This document shows positions 56,632-63,690 of a stretch of DNA of 64,000 nucleotides, piece after piece. A program made the position numbers and the translations under genes. Each line of letters opens with the position of its first letter. The stretch's first letter is position 1. Origin of the DNA: Chloroflexota bacterium (GTDB taxonomy: Bacteria; Chloroflexota; Anaerolineae; Anaerolineales; UBA4823); assembly GCA_029265355.1 (NCBI GenBank), contig JAJUJL010000003.1, positions 265,102 through 329,101 of the forward strand, read 5' to 3'. The notes under the pieces are model-generated. The model was given only the letters and a program-made list of their open reading frames with translations. It was not told the DNA's origin and searched no databases.

Positions 56632-56658
56632 ACTAGAACAATCGTTTCATCAGGCAGA

Positions 56659-57129
56659 TTAAAAACTTTCGGGAGGGTTCTCCCCCTCCCGATGTGAGCG
56701 GCGGCGCTGCTGTTTATATTTGGGCGGCGGTTTAGGTTTGTCTTTTTCACGGGGCTTGCGGTCCGGTTTATTATACAGGTATTCGACATAGTCGATGACC
56801 TGTTCCACTTCATCGTCAGTGAGCTCGCTGAGTTTGTAACCCAGCACTTGCTCAGCAATCTTGCGTTTGTTTTCAGGGGGCAGGAGACCTTCCAGGCGGT
56901 AAAGGTTTTCAACCGGCTCATTGAGGGCATTGGCGATTTTCTGGAGGGTTTCGGGCGTGGGGTATTGAATGCGGTTAAGCAGAGTTGAGATGGTCTGGCG
57001 GGATAGCCGGGCGGCGCGGGCCAGGTCGGTTTGGTTCCAACCGTTTTCGCGCATGCGCTTGCGGATGAAGTCATTGAGTGCGTCCATTCTGTCAGTGCCT
57101 GCATACAGTATGCCGGAAAAGGTGTCCAT
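56659..57129 (-). CDS. XRE-family transcriptional regulator
   Basis: The protein has up to 156 residues. An HTH_XRE domain spans about residues 20-75 (WNQTDLARAARLSRQTISTLLN), followed by an acidic helix and a very basic, Pro-rich tail (KPKPPPKYKQQRRR). The start may be ATG 57129 or ATG 57087; neither has a strong ribosome site. It is divergent from the integrase operon, and the space between holds repeated CTATAG-type sites, so it is probably the element's repressor, setting the switch between quiescence and excision. Confidence 0.82.
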   Translation of the reverse strand: MDTFSGILYAGTDRMDALNDFIRKRMRENGWNQTDLARAARLSRQTISTLLNRIQYPTPETLQKIANALNEPVENLYRLEGLLPPENKRKIAEQVLGYKLSELTDDEVEQVIDYVEYLYNKPDRKPREKDKPKPPPKYKQQRRRSHREGENPPESF

Positions 57130-57156
57130 CTCTACTAACGATTTTGTAAACTGGTA

Positions 57157-57193
57157 TTGACTTTTCTATAGGTTTTCTATATACTATCTATAG
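57157..57193 (+). promoter_or_regulatory. Promoter with overlapping operator repeats for the integrase operon
   Basis: TTGACT (57157-57162) and TATACT (57180-57185) are separated by 17 nt, a near-consensus promoter on the plus strand. The palindrome CTATAG occurs at 57166-57171 and at 57188-57193, with a related CTATATAC between, covering the spacer and -10 region. This arrangement would allow the divergent XRE protein to block the promoter. Confidence 0.7.
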
Positions 57194-57257
57194 CCGGTTC
57201 TCATTGGCTTTTTTTATCAGAACTGTGTCCACATCAGTGGACAAAATGGAGCGGAGA

Positions 57258-57452
57258 ATGGACAAAGAGTATACGACGGTGAGGATATCGAGGAGTGCGC
57301 GGCGGCTGCTGGCGCGCCTGGCGAAGAAGGCGAAGCGATCCAGCACGGCGCAGCTTGAGCTGATTGTTTTTGCGGCTTACCAGCAGGAGCGGAGAATCGA
57401 CGAAAAGGAAGCGGTGCAGCTCGGGAAGGCGATCGAGGAGGCGGAGGCATGA
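57258..57452 (+). CDS. Small ribbon-helix-helix-type protein
   Basis: The 64 residues begin MDKEYTTVRISRSARRLLARL, the pattern of a ribbon-helix-helix DNA-binding protein (short strand, then two basic/amphipathic helices). ATG 57258 is chosen for its GGAGCGGAG site; earlier starts at 57204 or 57243 are possible. As first gene of the integrase operon it may act as excisionase, copy control or autoregulator. The stop overlaps the next ATG (ATGA). Confidence 0.65.
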   Translation: MDKEYTTVRISRSARRLLARLAKKAKRSSTAQLELIVFAAYQQERRIDEKEAVQLGKAIEEAEA

Positions 57453-57880
57453 ACGGGAACGGGCGGGTATTGAGCATTGGCGGGAAGTCAAACAAGCGGG
57501 TGAAGGTTGAGATCAAGGGTCGCCATTGGTACCGGGCGATCGTAGAGGTTCCCCAGCGAGAGGGGAAGGTGACCAGGGTGTTGGGCCGGTTATTCCGGAC
57601 GGCAAGCCTGGTCGATTTGTTTGTGGAGCGCTGCCAGCCAAAGATCAACGATGTGATGATGGCGAAGATTGCGGCTGAGATGGAACGCGAACGGACCGCT
57701 GAACGCCAGGCGGCTGTACGGGAGAAGGCGCGGGGGATCGTGCTGGAGGGGGCCGTGTTGGATGAGCTGGCGAAGCAGTTGGAAGTCGAAGCGGATTGGG
57801 AAGCGGTGGCCGGGGCGGTGGGACATCCGGCTGAGTCGCTGCAATCCCTGGTTAGAGACGAGCTGAAAGTGAGGGCGTGA
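57449..57880 (+). CDS. Hypothetical protein of the integrase operon
   Basis: The protein has 143 residues. The N-terminal 55 residues look like a small basic beta domain (KRVKVEIKGRHWYRAIVEVP), the remainder helical and charged. It is not recognised. It is coupled to its neighbours at both ends (ATGA before, TGATG after), so it should function with the integrase or the regulator. DNA or RNA binding is possible from its basic N-terminus but unproven. Confidence 0.6.
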   Translation: MNGNGRVLSIGGKSNKRVKVEIKGRHWYRAIVEVPQREGKVTRVLGRLFRTASLVDLFVERCQPKINDVMMAKIAAEMERERTAERQAAVREKARGIVLEGAVLDELAKQLEVEADWEAVAGAVGHPAESLQSLVRDELKVRA

Positions 57881-58092
57881 TGGATGGGGTGATGTTCGAT
57901 CTTGAGGCGGAAGGGGAGCGCGACCGGTTGATGCTCGAGGAGCTGCGCCAAAAGGTGGAGATGCAGAAGTTGATGATCGAGGAGCTCAGGGACCGGTTGC
58001 AGGCGGCGCAGTTGACGATCGGTTTGCTGCGCCAGCAGTTGGTGGATGAGATGGTTTACACGGCGCAGCTTACGGAAACGCTTGAGGCGTAA
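57880..58092 (+). CDS. Small coiled-coil protein
   Basis: The 70 residues are almost entirely helical with Leu/Ile heptads (LEELRQKVEMQKLMIEEL and RDRLQAAQLTIGLLRQQL). ATG 57880 overlaps the previous stop (TGATG); its own TAA overlaps the next ATG (TAATG). It probably dimerises or scaffolds a partner. No family recognised. Confidence 0.6.
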   Translation: MDGVMFDLEAEGERDRLMLEELRQKVEMQKLMIEELRDRLQAAQLTIGLLRQQLVDEMVYTAQLTETLEA

Positions 58093-58250
58093 TGCCTGGT
58101 AAGTTGTGTTTGATTTTCGGGTTTGCGCTGCCGGTCGGTTTGATGGTTGGCTTATTACTCCGGGGATGCTCATGGTGGTATTGCTTGCTGCCGTGGGCGG
58201 TTCCAGCAATCATTATGTTCGCAGTCATGTATCGAGACGGGGTGCTTTGA
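58092..58250 (+). CDS. Small two-helix membrane protein (52 residues)
   Basis: A short frame begins MPGKLCLIFGFALPVGLMVG, continues with an RGCSWWYCLLPWA turn and a second hydrophobic helix, and ends MYRDGVL. It fills the space between the coiled-coil gene and the integrase gene exactly, overlapping both (TAATG at its start, TGATG at its end). This arrangement is the main evidence that it is real. Function unknown. Confidence 0.6.
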   Translation: MPGKLCLIFGFALPVGLMVGLLLRGCSWWYCLLPWAVPAIIMFAVMYRDGVL

Positions 58251-59317
58251 TGGGCGATAAAGAGATTACGCTGTTTGGGGATGTGCAAATTATTACTGAG
58301 GCTGAGCGGAGGGGCGCGGGGCCGGGCGCATACGTTTTTGATCGTATGCGGGCATGGGCGGAGGCTTTCGGTTTGTGGCTTGACAGCCGCCGGAGCAAGA
58401 ACACGCGCCGGGCCTATGAGCGGGCCTGGCGGGAGTTCCTGGGTTTCTCCGGAAAGGATCCGTGGATTATTACTCGGACGGATGTGGCGATTTGGGTGGA
58501 TGCGCTGCACCGGCAGGGCTTGAGCAAGTGCACGGTGGCGCAGTATGTGGCGGCGATCTCCAGCTTTTATGAGTACGCACGGGATGAGTACGAGGTGCGG
58601 ATGCCGGATGGTCGGGTGGTCAGTCTGCATGATTCAAATCCGGCGGCGAGCAAATCTCTCAGGCCGCAGGTGAAAGCATACGGCAAGGCGACGTACCTGG
58701 CTTCGGACGAGGCGCGGGCGCTGCTGCAGGCGATCAAGCGAACCACCGTGCAGGGGCTGCGGGATTATGCGCTGTTCCTGACGTACCTGGCCACCGGGCG
58801 CCGCAATTCGGAAGTGCGCAATTTGCGCTGGGGCGACTTCGAAGATAGCGGCGGGAGGTTGTATTACCGGTGGAGCGGCAAGGGAAAGGAAGATCAGCGG
58901 TATGAGATGCCGCTGCGGGTGTGGGAGGCGATCAAAGCATGGTTGAAGGCTGCGGGGCGGTTGGAGACGATGCAGGAGGAGGATTATATCTTCACGGCGC
59001 TGAGTGATCTGGCGGGAAGGCTGCCAACGGTGCAGGCGGAGAGGTGGGACCCGTTCGCTCAGCCGTTGAGCATGCGCCAGGTGGGGGCGCTGTTGAAGAA
59101 GTATGCCAGGAAGGCGGGGCTGGATGCGAAGAAGATCCACGTTCACACGTTGCGGCACACGGCGGCGATGCTGCGCAAGGAAGCGGGGGATGATGTGGAG
59201 AAGATTTGCGCGTTCCTGGGGCATAGTGGGATTGCGGTCACTCAGATATATCTCCATACGGTCGAGGGCCAGAAGGATACGAGCTGGTCCACAGTGGAAG
59301 CGCTGCTAGGTCTATGA
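58250..59317 (+). CDS. Tyrosine recombinase/integrase
   Basis: The 355-residue integrase has an N-terminal SAM-like core-binding domain (about 35-115) and a catalytic domain with Arg185 (ATGRRNSEVR), Lys211, His299 and Arg302 (HTLRH), His325 (LGHSG) and the nucleophile Tyr334 (TQIYLHT). It should insert and excise the element at tRNA-Pro. ATG 58250 is chosen because it overlaps the stop of the preceding small gene; the open frame extends to 58106. Unlike many integrases it is not next to the attachment site but 2.5 kb inside. Confidence 0.92.
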   Translation: MGDKEITLFGDVQIITEAERRGAGPGAYVFDRMRAWAEAFGLWLDSRRSKNTRRAYERAWREFLGFSGKDPWIITRTDVAIWVDALHRQGLSKCTVAQYVAAISSFYEYARDEYEVRMPDGRVVSLHDSNPAASKSLRPQVKAYGKATYLASDEARALLQAIKRTTVQGLRDYALFLTYLATGRRNSEVRNLRWGDFEDSGGRLYYRWSGKGKEDQRYEMPLRVWEAIKAWLKAAGRLETMQEEDYIFTALSDLAGRLPTVQAERWDPFAQPLSMRQVGALLKKYARKAGLDAKKIHVHTLRHTAAMLRKEAGDDVEKICAFLGHSGIAVTQIYLHTVEGQKDTSWSTVEALLGL

Positions 59318-59340
59318 CCTGGTAGATGGCTGTTCCGCGC

Positions 59341-59369
59341 TGACCTCCCCGGAGGCGGCGGGGAGGTCA
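59341..59369 (+). terminator. Strong hairpin after the integrase gene
   Basis: TGACCTCCCC (59341-59350) pairs perfectly with GGGGAGGTCA (59360-59369), with a 9-nt loop. It lies 23 nt past the integrase stop. No T-run follows, so it may be a pause or processing site as well as a terminator. The rest of the 59318-59456 gap shows no other clear feature. Confidence 0.6.
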
Positions 59370-59456
59370 TCTAGCGAGGTTCAGGCACGGCGCAGGAAAG
59401 TCTGAGCAGATAATAGCACTTAGCAGCCTGGGTTTCAAGAAACGGAGCATAACAGG

Positions 59457-59783
59457 ATGGTAAACGGAAGCAATTTATTTCTGATGTACCTGGTGCTGTT
59501 TATGTTTGGGGTGGGGTACAACGAGCTGACGGCCTGGTTGGAGAGGCAGGGCTATGACCGGGGATACACGGCGCTGCTGGTTGTGGGGGGTGTATTGGTG
59601 ACTTTATTGGCGGGTGCGGTGGTAGTGGGTGTCCAGGTAGCGATGATCATGTTCGGCTGTTTTGTGGCCTCGGGAATGCCGATGATCGTGGGAAGCATTC
59701 AGCGAGAGGCCAGGAAACGAAAGGAGGACGAAGATAAGGCGATGCACCAGGCGAGGGAATTGTTGAACGATAAGGGCGAGTGA
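59457..59783 (+). CDS. Small membrane protein
   Basis: The protein has 108 residues and about three hydrophobic segments (FLMYLVLFMFGVGY, TALLVVGGVLVTLLAGAVVVG, IMFGCFVASGMPMI), followed by a charged cytoplasmic tail. Size and layout recall holins or small conjugation membrane proteins, but no family is recognised. The stop overlaps the next ATG (TGATG). Confidence 0.6.
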   Translation: MVNGSNLFLMYLVLFMFGVGYNELTAWLERQGYDRGYTALLVVGGVLVTLLAGAVVVGVQVAMIMFGCFVASGMPMIVGSIQREARKRKEDEDKAMHQARELLNDKGE

Positions 59784-60022
59784 TGACAAAACGGCTGGTG
59801 GGTGGGTATTCCTACAATGCAGAGCTAACCCGGGCGGTCAATGCCAATCGTACGATCCGGGAGGTGCTGCGCAGGATTTTAGAGGATAAGCCGGGGCCGC
59901 AAACAATGGCGATGCTACTGGCAAGGGCAGCGACGGCGCTGGGTGAGAATTTGGAAGCGCTGGTAACGCTGCAGCAAATCGGCAGGAATTTATCAGATGG
60001 GCGGGAGCCCGATAAGGAGTAG
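59783..60022 (+). CDS. Hypothetical small protein
   Basis: The 79 residues are mostly helical, without membrane segments (TIREVLRRILEDKPGPQT and LGENLEALVTLQQIGRNL). It is translationally coupled to the membrane protein before it and ends 3 nt before the next start, whose AAGGAG site lies inside its last codons. Not recognised. Confidence 0.55.
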   Translation: MTKRLVGGYSYNAELTRAVNANRTIREVLRRILEDKPGPQTMAMLLARAATALGENLEALVTLQQIGRNLSDGREPDKE

Positions 60023-60025
60023 ACA

Positions 60026-60706
60026 ATGGCGGCAATTGGGGTGCAGGAGAATGTGAGCTTGCAGAATTTGATCGAAGCTGGGCGGCAGAAGGTCGAGGCG
60101 GCGGAGACGGATTACCGGCGCCAGGAAGCGGAAGAGGCGCGGGCGATTATGGAGCGGCGCGAGCAGGTGAAGATGCTGGCATTGGAGCAGCTTCCGCTGG
60201 CGGTCTGGCCTTATACGCGCCTTGACCGGATTTATTATTCGGGCGGGATTGAAACGATGGTGCTGCGCATCGAGGCGGAGGGGTTGGCGCCGGTTGTGGC
60301 GCGGTTCAACATTCAGAGCGACCTGGAAAACAATCTGTGTGTAAGCATGATCGGTGATTTCCAGGTGATGGAGTATTACCCGCAGGTCGATCTGGAATTC
60401 GACCCTGGGTATTACGCGAAGGAGCGGCTGGCCAACCAGTATGACACGATCGAAGAGGCGCTGTTCGAGGCGGCGCGGGTGGGAGATCAGCGCCAGGCAG
60501 TCGAGGAAAGGGCGCGTGAGCTGGCGGAACAGCGGCGGAAGACGCTGGAGGCGCAGCTCCAGGATGAGGATACGGAGGTGGAGGAGCGGTTGAAGCTGCT
60601 GACGAAGGCGGAGGAGTTGCTGACCATCGACGCGCGTGCGGATGGGTCGCTGATGGCGGCAGTGCGGGCGATCGCACTGGTGATGCTGTACCAGGCGCGG
60701 GGGTAG
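60026..60706 (+). CDS. Hypothetical protein with flanking coiled coils
   Basis: The protein has 226 residues. Residues 10-55 and 150-205 are charged helices; between them is a compact beta-containing segment (LDRIYYSGGIETMVLRIEAEG, then LCVSMIGDFQVMEYYPQVDL). No signal or membrane helix. A good AAGGAG site precedes the ATG. Not recognised; it is cytoplasmic and may assemble into a multimer. Confidence 0.55.
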   Translation: MAAIGVQENVSLQNLIEAGRQKVEAAETDYRRQEAEEARAIMERREQVKMLALEQLPLAVWPYTRLDRIYYSGGIETMVLRIEAEGLAPVVARFNIQSDLENNLCVSMIGDFQVMEYYPQVDLEFDPGYYAKERLANQYDTIEEALFEAARVGDQRQAVEERARELAEQRRKTLEAQLQDEDTEVEERLKLLTKAEELLTIDARADGSLMAAVRAIALVMLYQARG

Positions 60707-60729
60707 GGCAGTTCACGAACTGCCCCTAC
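60703..60729. repeat. REP-like palindrome
   Basis: GTAGGGCAGTTC (60703-60714) and GAACTGCCCCTAC (60717-60729) form an inverted repeat with a 2-nt loop and one unpaired C. It includes the stop codon of the preceding gene. GTAGGGGC-type palindromes are often dispersed between genes in bacterial genomes; copy number cannot be judged from this window, where I saw no second copy. Confidence 0.55.
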
Positions 60730-60737
60730 GGACGGAG

Positions 60738-61082
60738 ATGATGATGAAAAGGAGCAGGCTGGTAATGCAGATTATCGTGACAGCGACGTGCGTCGTTGTT
60801 TACGCTGTGGCAACGTTTGCCTTACTGCGATTTGCCAGCCTGTCTGCTTTGGCTGTAGCAGGCGCATGCCTAAACAGCTTTATGTTGGTGCTGGCGTTGG
60901 GAGCCGGGTTTGTAGTGGGTAGAGGGTCGGTATTGCCGGTGCAGGTTTCCCGGTTCCCAACGCCGAAAAGCAGGCAGAAATCGAAGGTCAAGGCGGAGCA
61001 GGATGCCCAGCAGGTGGTGTACATGCTGCTGGATGATAACGATGAAGCGGACGCCAGGCTGTTCGATGGATGGATGAAATGA
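60738..61082 (+). CDS. Small membrane protein
   Basis: The protein has 114 residues with two hydrophobic helices (IIVTATCVVVYAVATFALL and ALAVAGACLNSFMLVLALGAGF), then a basic cytoplasmic tail rich in Lys and Gln. Three consecutive ATG codons mark the start, after a GGAG site. The stop overlaps the ATG of the ATPase gene (ATGA), so it may be a partner subunit of that ATPase. Confidence 0.6.
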   Translation: MMMKRSRLVMQIIVTATCVVVYAVATFALLRFASLSALAVAGACLNSFMLVLALGAGFVVGRGSVLPVQVSRFPTPKSRQKSKVKAEQDAQQVVYMLLDDNDEADARLFDGWMK

Positions 61083-62896
61083 AGAGTCTATTTGCAATTA
61101 TTCTGGTTTTGGGTTTTGGGTTGGTGGGTATGGCCGGGGGCTGCAGCCAGGATTTTGCGAGCTCGCCGGTGAGCATCGATTTGCAGGATGCAGATGCGCA
61201 GGCGACGCTGGGGGCAGTGCGAATTGCGCGCCAGGCGACACAGCAGGCGGCGGAGTTCGAGACGCAGACGGCGCTGCAAACGGCAGGCTCGGTGGATGCG
61301 GAGATGCGGCTGATGGCGGCGCGGGGTACGGCAACGGCTCAGGCGCTGCAGGGGGAGATGACGGCGACGGCGGCGGCTTATGGAATGGCGGCGCAAATGA
61401 CGGCGCGGGCAGAAGACGCCGAGCGGCATGCGACAGAGACGGCGCGGGCCTGGCAGCAGACTCAGCCAGCTTTGACCGCTACGGCGCAGTCGATCACCTT
61501 GCAGACGAAGCGCGAGAGCGATACGGCGGCGCTGCGGACGTGGGGCGGGTTTGTGACGCTGCTGGCGGTTGCGCTGCTATTTGTGACGACCGGGATTGTG
61601 GCGGCGAAGAAGGTCACTCCCTGGGTACTGCTGCGATTCTTCGGGGTGCAAGATTGGAACGGTAAGCCGATCGTGATCGTACCGACGGCAGGCGGGGGGA
61701 TTGCAGTGATGGATTATACGCGCAGCCTGGCGCCAGGGACGATCCTGGAGGGGGTGGAGGTGCGGCAGACGGGGGCGATCGACGAGATCGAGATCCAGGA
61801 ACGAACGACGGCGCGGGCGCAGGCGGCGGAGATGCTGCTGGCGGCGCAGTCGAGCGAGCCGGGTATGCGGCGGGCGGCGGTGAAGATGGCGGCGGAGCAG
61901 TCCGGGCCGCAGGTGGTGGAGGTTGGAGCGGAGCAATTGCCGGAGCGGGTATCGTTTCGGATGCTGGATGGATGGCAGGGCCAGGCGCTGCCGCTGGGGA
62001 TGGGGGCGCAGGGCTTGATCACGGCTGATCCGGAGGCGGCGCCGCATTTGCTGGTGGCCGGTACGACGGGCAGCGGTAAGACGCGCTACGGGTTGCGCCC
62101 AGTGATTGCGAGCGCGCTGGCGCAGGGCTGGCAGGTGGCGATCTTCGATCGCAGCGGGCTGGATTTCCTGCCGTTCCAGGGTCATCCGAATGCGAAGTTG
62201 ATCAAGCTGGGGGAGGCGGAAGAGGCGATCGGGTATCTGCGAGCGATGTACCTGGAGGTGCTGCGCCGGTTCGATTTGATGATGCAGAGCGGCGTGACCA
62301 CGTGGACACGTATGCCGTTCGGCGGGCCGCACGTGCTGGGGGTGTTCGATGAGTTTTCCAACCTGGCGGACAGCCTGGAGAATGCGCAGCGGGGGGAGCT
62401 GTGGCGGTATGCGCGCATGGTGGCGGCTGAGGGGCGCAAGGCGGGTATCCACCTGGCGCTGGCGCTGCAGGACCCGACGCATCGCAGTTTGGATTTGCGC
62501 ATCCGGCGAAATATGACGCCGATGGTGTTCCGGGTGCGGGATGGGGACAGCAGCCGGGTGGTGCTGAATGCGAATGGGGCGGAGACGCTGCCAAAGGGAC
62601 AGTTCCTGGCGGGGATCGGGCTCGATCTGGTGCGAGGGGTGGCATTCAGCCCGGATGATGGTGAGATCGAGGGTTTCTTGGACAGGCGGATGGTGCATGA
62701 GCTGCCTGAGCCGGTTTGGCTGCTGGACAAGGGCGAGGAGGTGGTGATCGAGGAAGATGAGCGGGCGGAGCGGGTGAAGGAGATGTATCGAGAGGGGCGG
62801 AGCTTGAACGAGATTCAGCGGGAGGTGTACGGGTATGCAGGAGGGAAGGCGTATGAAGATGTGAAGAGGATCACTGAGGCGCTGAAGGATCACTGA
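61079..62896 (+). CDS. Membrane-anchored FtsK/HerA-like ATPase with N-terminal signal and extracytoplasmic helix
   Basis: The protein has 605 residues. Residues 1-22 are a signal-like hydrophobic segment ending MAGGC (a marginal lipobox). Residues about 25-145 are an Ala/Gln/Thr-rich helical region with TATAQAL-type repeats, followed by one membrane helix (about 150-172). The cytoplasmic ATPase has Walker A GTTGSGKT (328-335), Walker B-type VLGVFDEFSN, and an FtsK/HerA-like end with a helical tail (NEIQREVYGYAGG). ATG 61079 overlaps the previous stop. The most likely role is pumping DNA across the membrane during transfer (as TraB/FtsK) or virion extrusion (as Zot-like ATPases). Confidence 0.75.
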   Translation: MKSLFAIILVLGFGLVGMAGGCSQDFASSPVSIDLQDADAQATLGAVRIARQATQQAAEFETQTALQTAGSVDAEMRLMAARGTATAQALQGEMTATAAAYGMAAQMTARAEDAERHATETARAWQQTQPALTATAQSITLQTKRESDTAALRTWGGFVTLLAVALLFVTTGIVAAKKVTPWVLLRFFGVQDWNGKPIVIVPTAGGGIAVMDYTRSLAPGTILEGVEVRQTGAIDEIEIQERTTARAQAAEMLLAAQSSEPGMRRAAVKMAAEQSGPQVVEVGAEQLPERVSFRMLDGWQGQALPLGMGAQGLITADPEAAPHLLVAGTTGSGKTRYGLRPVIASALAQGWQVAIFDRSGLDFLPFQGHPNAKLIKLGEAEEAIGYLRAMYLEVLRRFDLMMQSGVTTWTRMPFGGPHVLGVFDEFSNLADSLENAQRGELWRYARMVAAEGRKAGIHLALALQDPTHRSLDLRIRRNMTPMVFRVRDGDSSRVVLNANGAETLPKGQFLAGIGLDLVRGVAFSPDDGEIEGFLDRRMVHELPEPVWLLDKGEEVVIEEDERAERVKEMYREGRSLNEIQREVYGYAGGKAYEDVKRITEALKDH

Positions 62897-62936
62897 AAAG
62901 GACTGAAGGCACTGAGGCACTGATAAGACACATTAT

Positions 62937-63188
62937 GTGAACGGGGCAGAAAGGATGGGCGAGGTGAATATTGGGATGTTGTGGTTCGAAAACGATAAGG
63001 GGAAGCCGGTTGAGAGGCGGATTGCCGAGGCGGTCAGCTTTTACCGGCAGAAGTATGGACAGGAGCCGAATTTGTGCATGGTGCACGTCGGCGAATCTCC
63101 TGAGGGGCAGCGCTGGGTGGATGGGGTGGAGGTGAAGACCAGCCGGAGCGTGCTGCCGAATCATTATTGGGTTGGATGCAAGGATTAG
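62937..63188 (+). CDS. Hypothetical small soluble protein
   Basis: The protein has up to 83 residues. From GTG 62937, or ATG 62955 (MGEVNIGMLWFEND); the ribosome site does not decide. It is a compact alpha/beta sequence with AEAVSFYRQKYGQEPNLCMVH and an ending NHYWVGCKD. Not recognised. It follows the ATPase by 40 nt and overlaps nothing. Confidence 0.55.
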   Translation: MNGAERMGEVNIGMLWFENDKGKPVERRIAEAVSFYRQKYGQEPNLCMVHVGESPEGQRWVDGVEVKTSRSVLPNHYWVGCKD

Positions 63189-63202
63189 GCAAGGAGGCTG
63201 AG

Positions 63203-63379
63203 ATGGTTTACTACTATGTTGGGGGATTGTTGCTGCTGGTTTGGCTATGGTTTGCCAACACAAACCCAGCAGCTCGCACAACTGAGGTGCAGATCTACTA
63301 TGCCGGGGTAGTGGCGATCGTGGCGGCGATTTTGATCATGCTCGGCGATAAGGCGACAGGCGCAGGGAGGCGCAAATGA
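63203..63379 (+). CDS. Small two-helix membrane protein (58 residues)
   Basis: Begins MVYYYVGGLLLLVWLWF and has a second helix, IYYAGVVAIVAAILIML, with a short basic end. The ATG at 63203 has AAGGAGG upstream; the frame is open from 63167. Its stop overlaps the next start (ATGA). Size and composition are similar to filamentous-phage coat or conjugation pore subunits, but no family is recognised. Confidence 0.6.
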   Translation: MVYYYVGGLLLLVWLWFANTNPAARTTEVQIYYAGVVAIVAAILIMLGDKATGAGRRK

Positions 63380-63681
63380 ACGGACAGGTCGACTTGTTTG
63401 ATAAGGTGATTCTGCTGGTTGTCATCGTGGTAGCGCTGGCGCTGGTGCTGCCGGGGATGATGCCCAGCGGCTCGAGCGGAGGCAGGCGGCAGGGCGGTAA
63501 GGATCCGTTCAAGGGGTGGACGGATGCGCAAAAGAGGAGATGGGCGGGGTTATCGCCAGAGGAACGGGCGACAGACAATCAGTTTAGCTGTCCGAAGTGT
63601 GGCGGGTTGATGATTATTGGCCACCAGGTGAAGACGTATCAGTGCCCGCATTGCGGGAAGGTGAGCAGGGTTAATTGGTAG
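63376..63681 (+). CDS. Membrane-anchored zinc-ribbon protein
   Basis: The protein has 101 residues: an N-terminal membrane helix (VILLVVIVVALALVLPGMM), a Gly/Ser/Arg linker, and a zinc ribbon with CPKC and CPHC at the C-terminus. Coupled to the previous gene by ATGA. It is the second zinc-ribbon/TM protein of the element, but with the opposite domain order. Function unknown. Confidence 0.6.
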   Translation: MNGQVDLFDKVILLVVIVVALALVLPGMMPSGSSGGRRQGGKDPFKGWTDAQKRRWAGLSPEERATDNQFSCPKCGGLMIIGHQVKTYQCPHCGKVSRVNW

Positions 63682-63690
63682 GAGGATGAG

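Noticed and set aside
59390..59410. RNase P RNA, because of an AGGAAAGTCT string
   Set aside because: The string is only partly like the P4 consensus, and the surrounding gap of about 140 nt is far too short and lacks the other conserved parts.
61577..62920. Long 447-codon open frame on the minus strand opposite the ATPase gene
   Set aside because: Its product is His/Arg/Pro/Leu-rich without motifs, as expected from the complement of a G-rich coding strand; the plus-strand gene has clear ATPase motifs and coupled neighbours.
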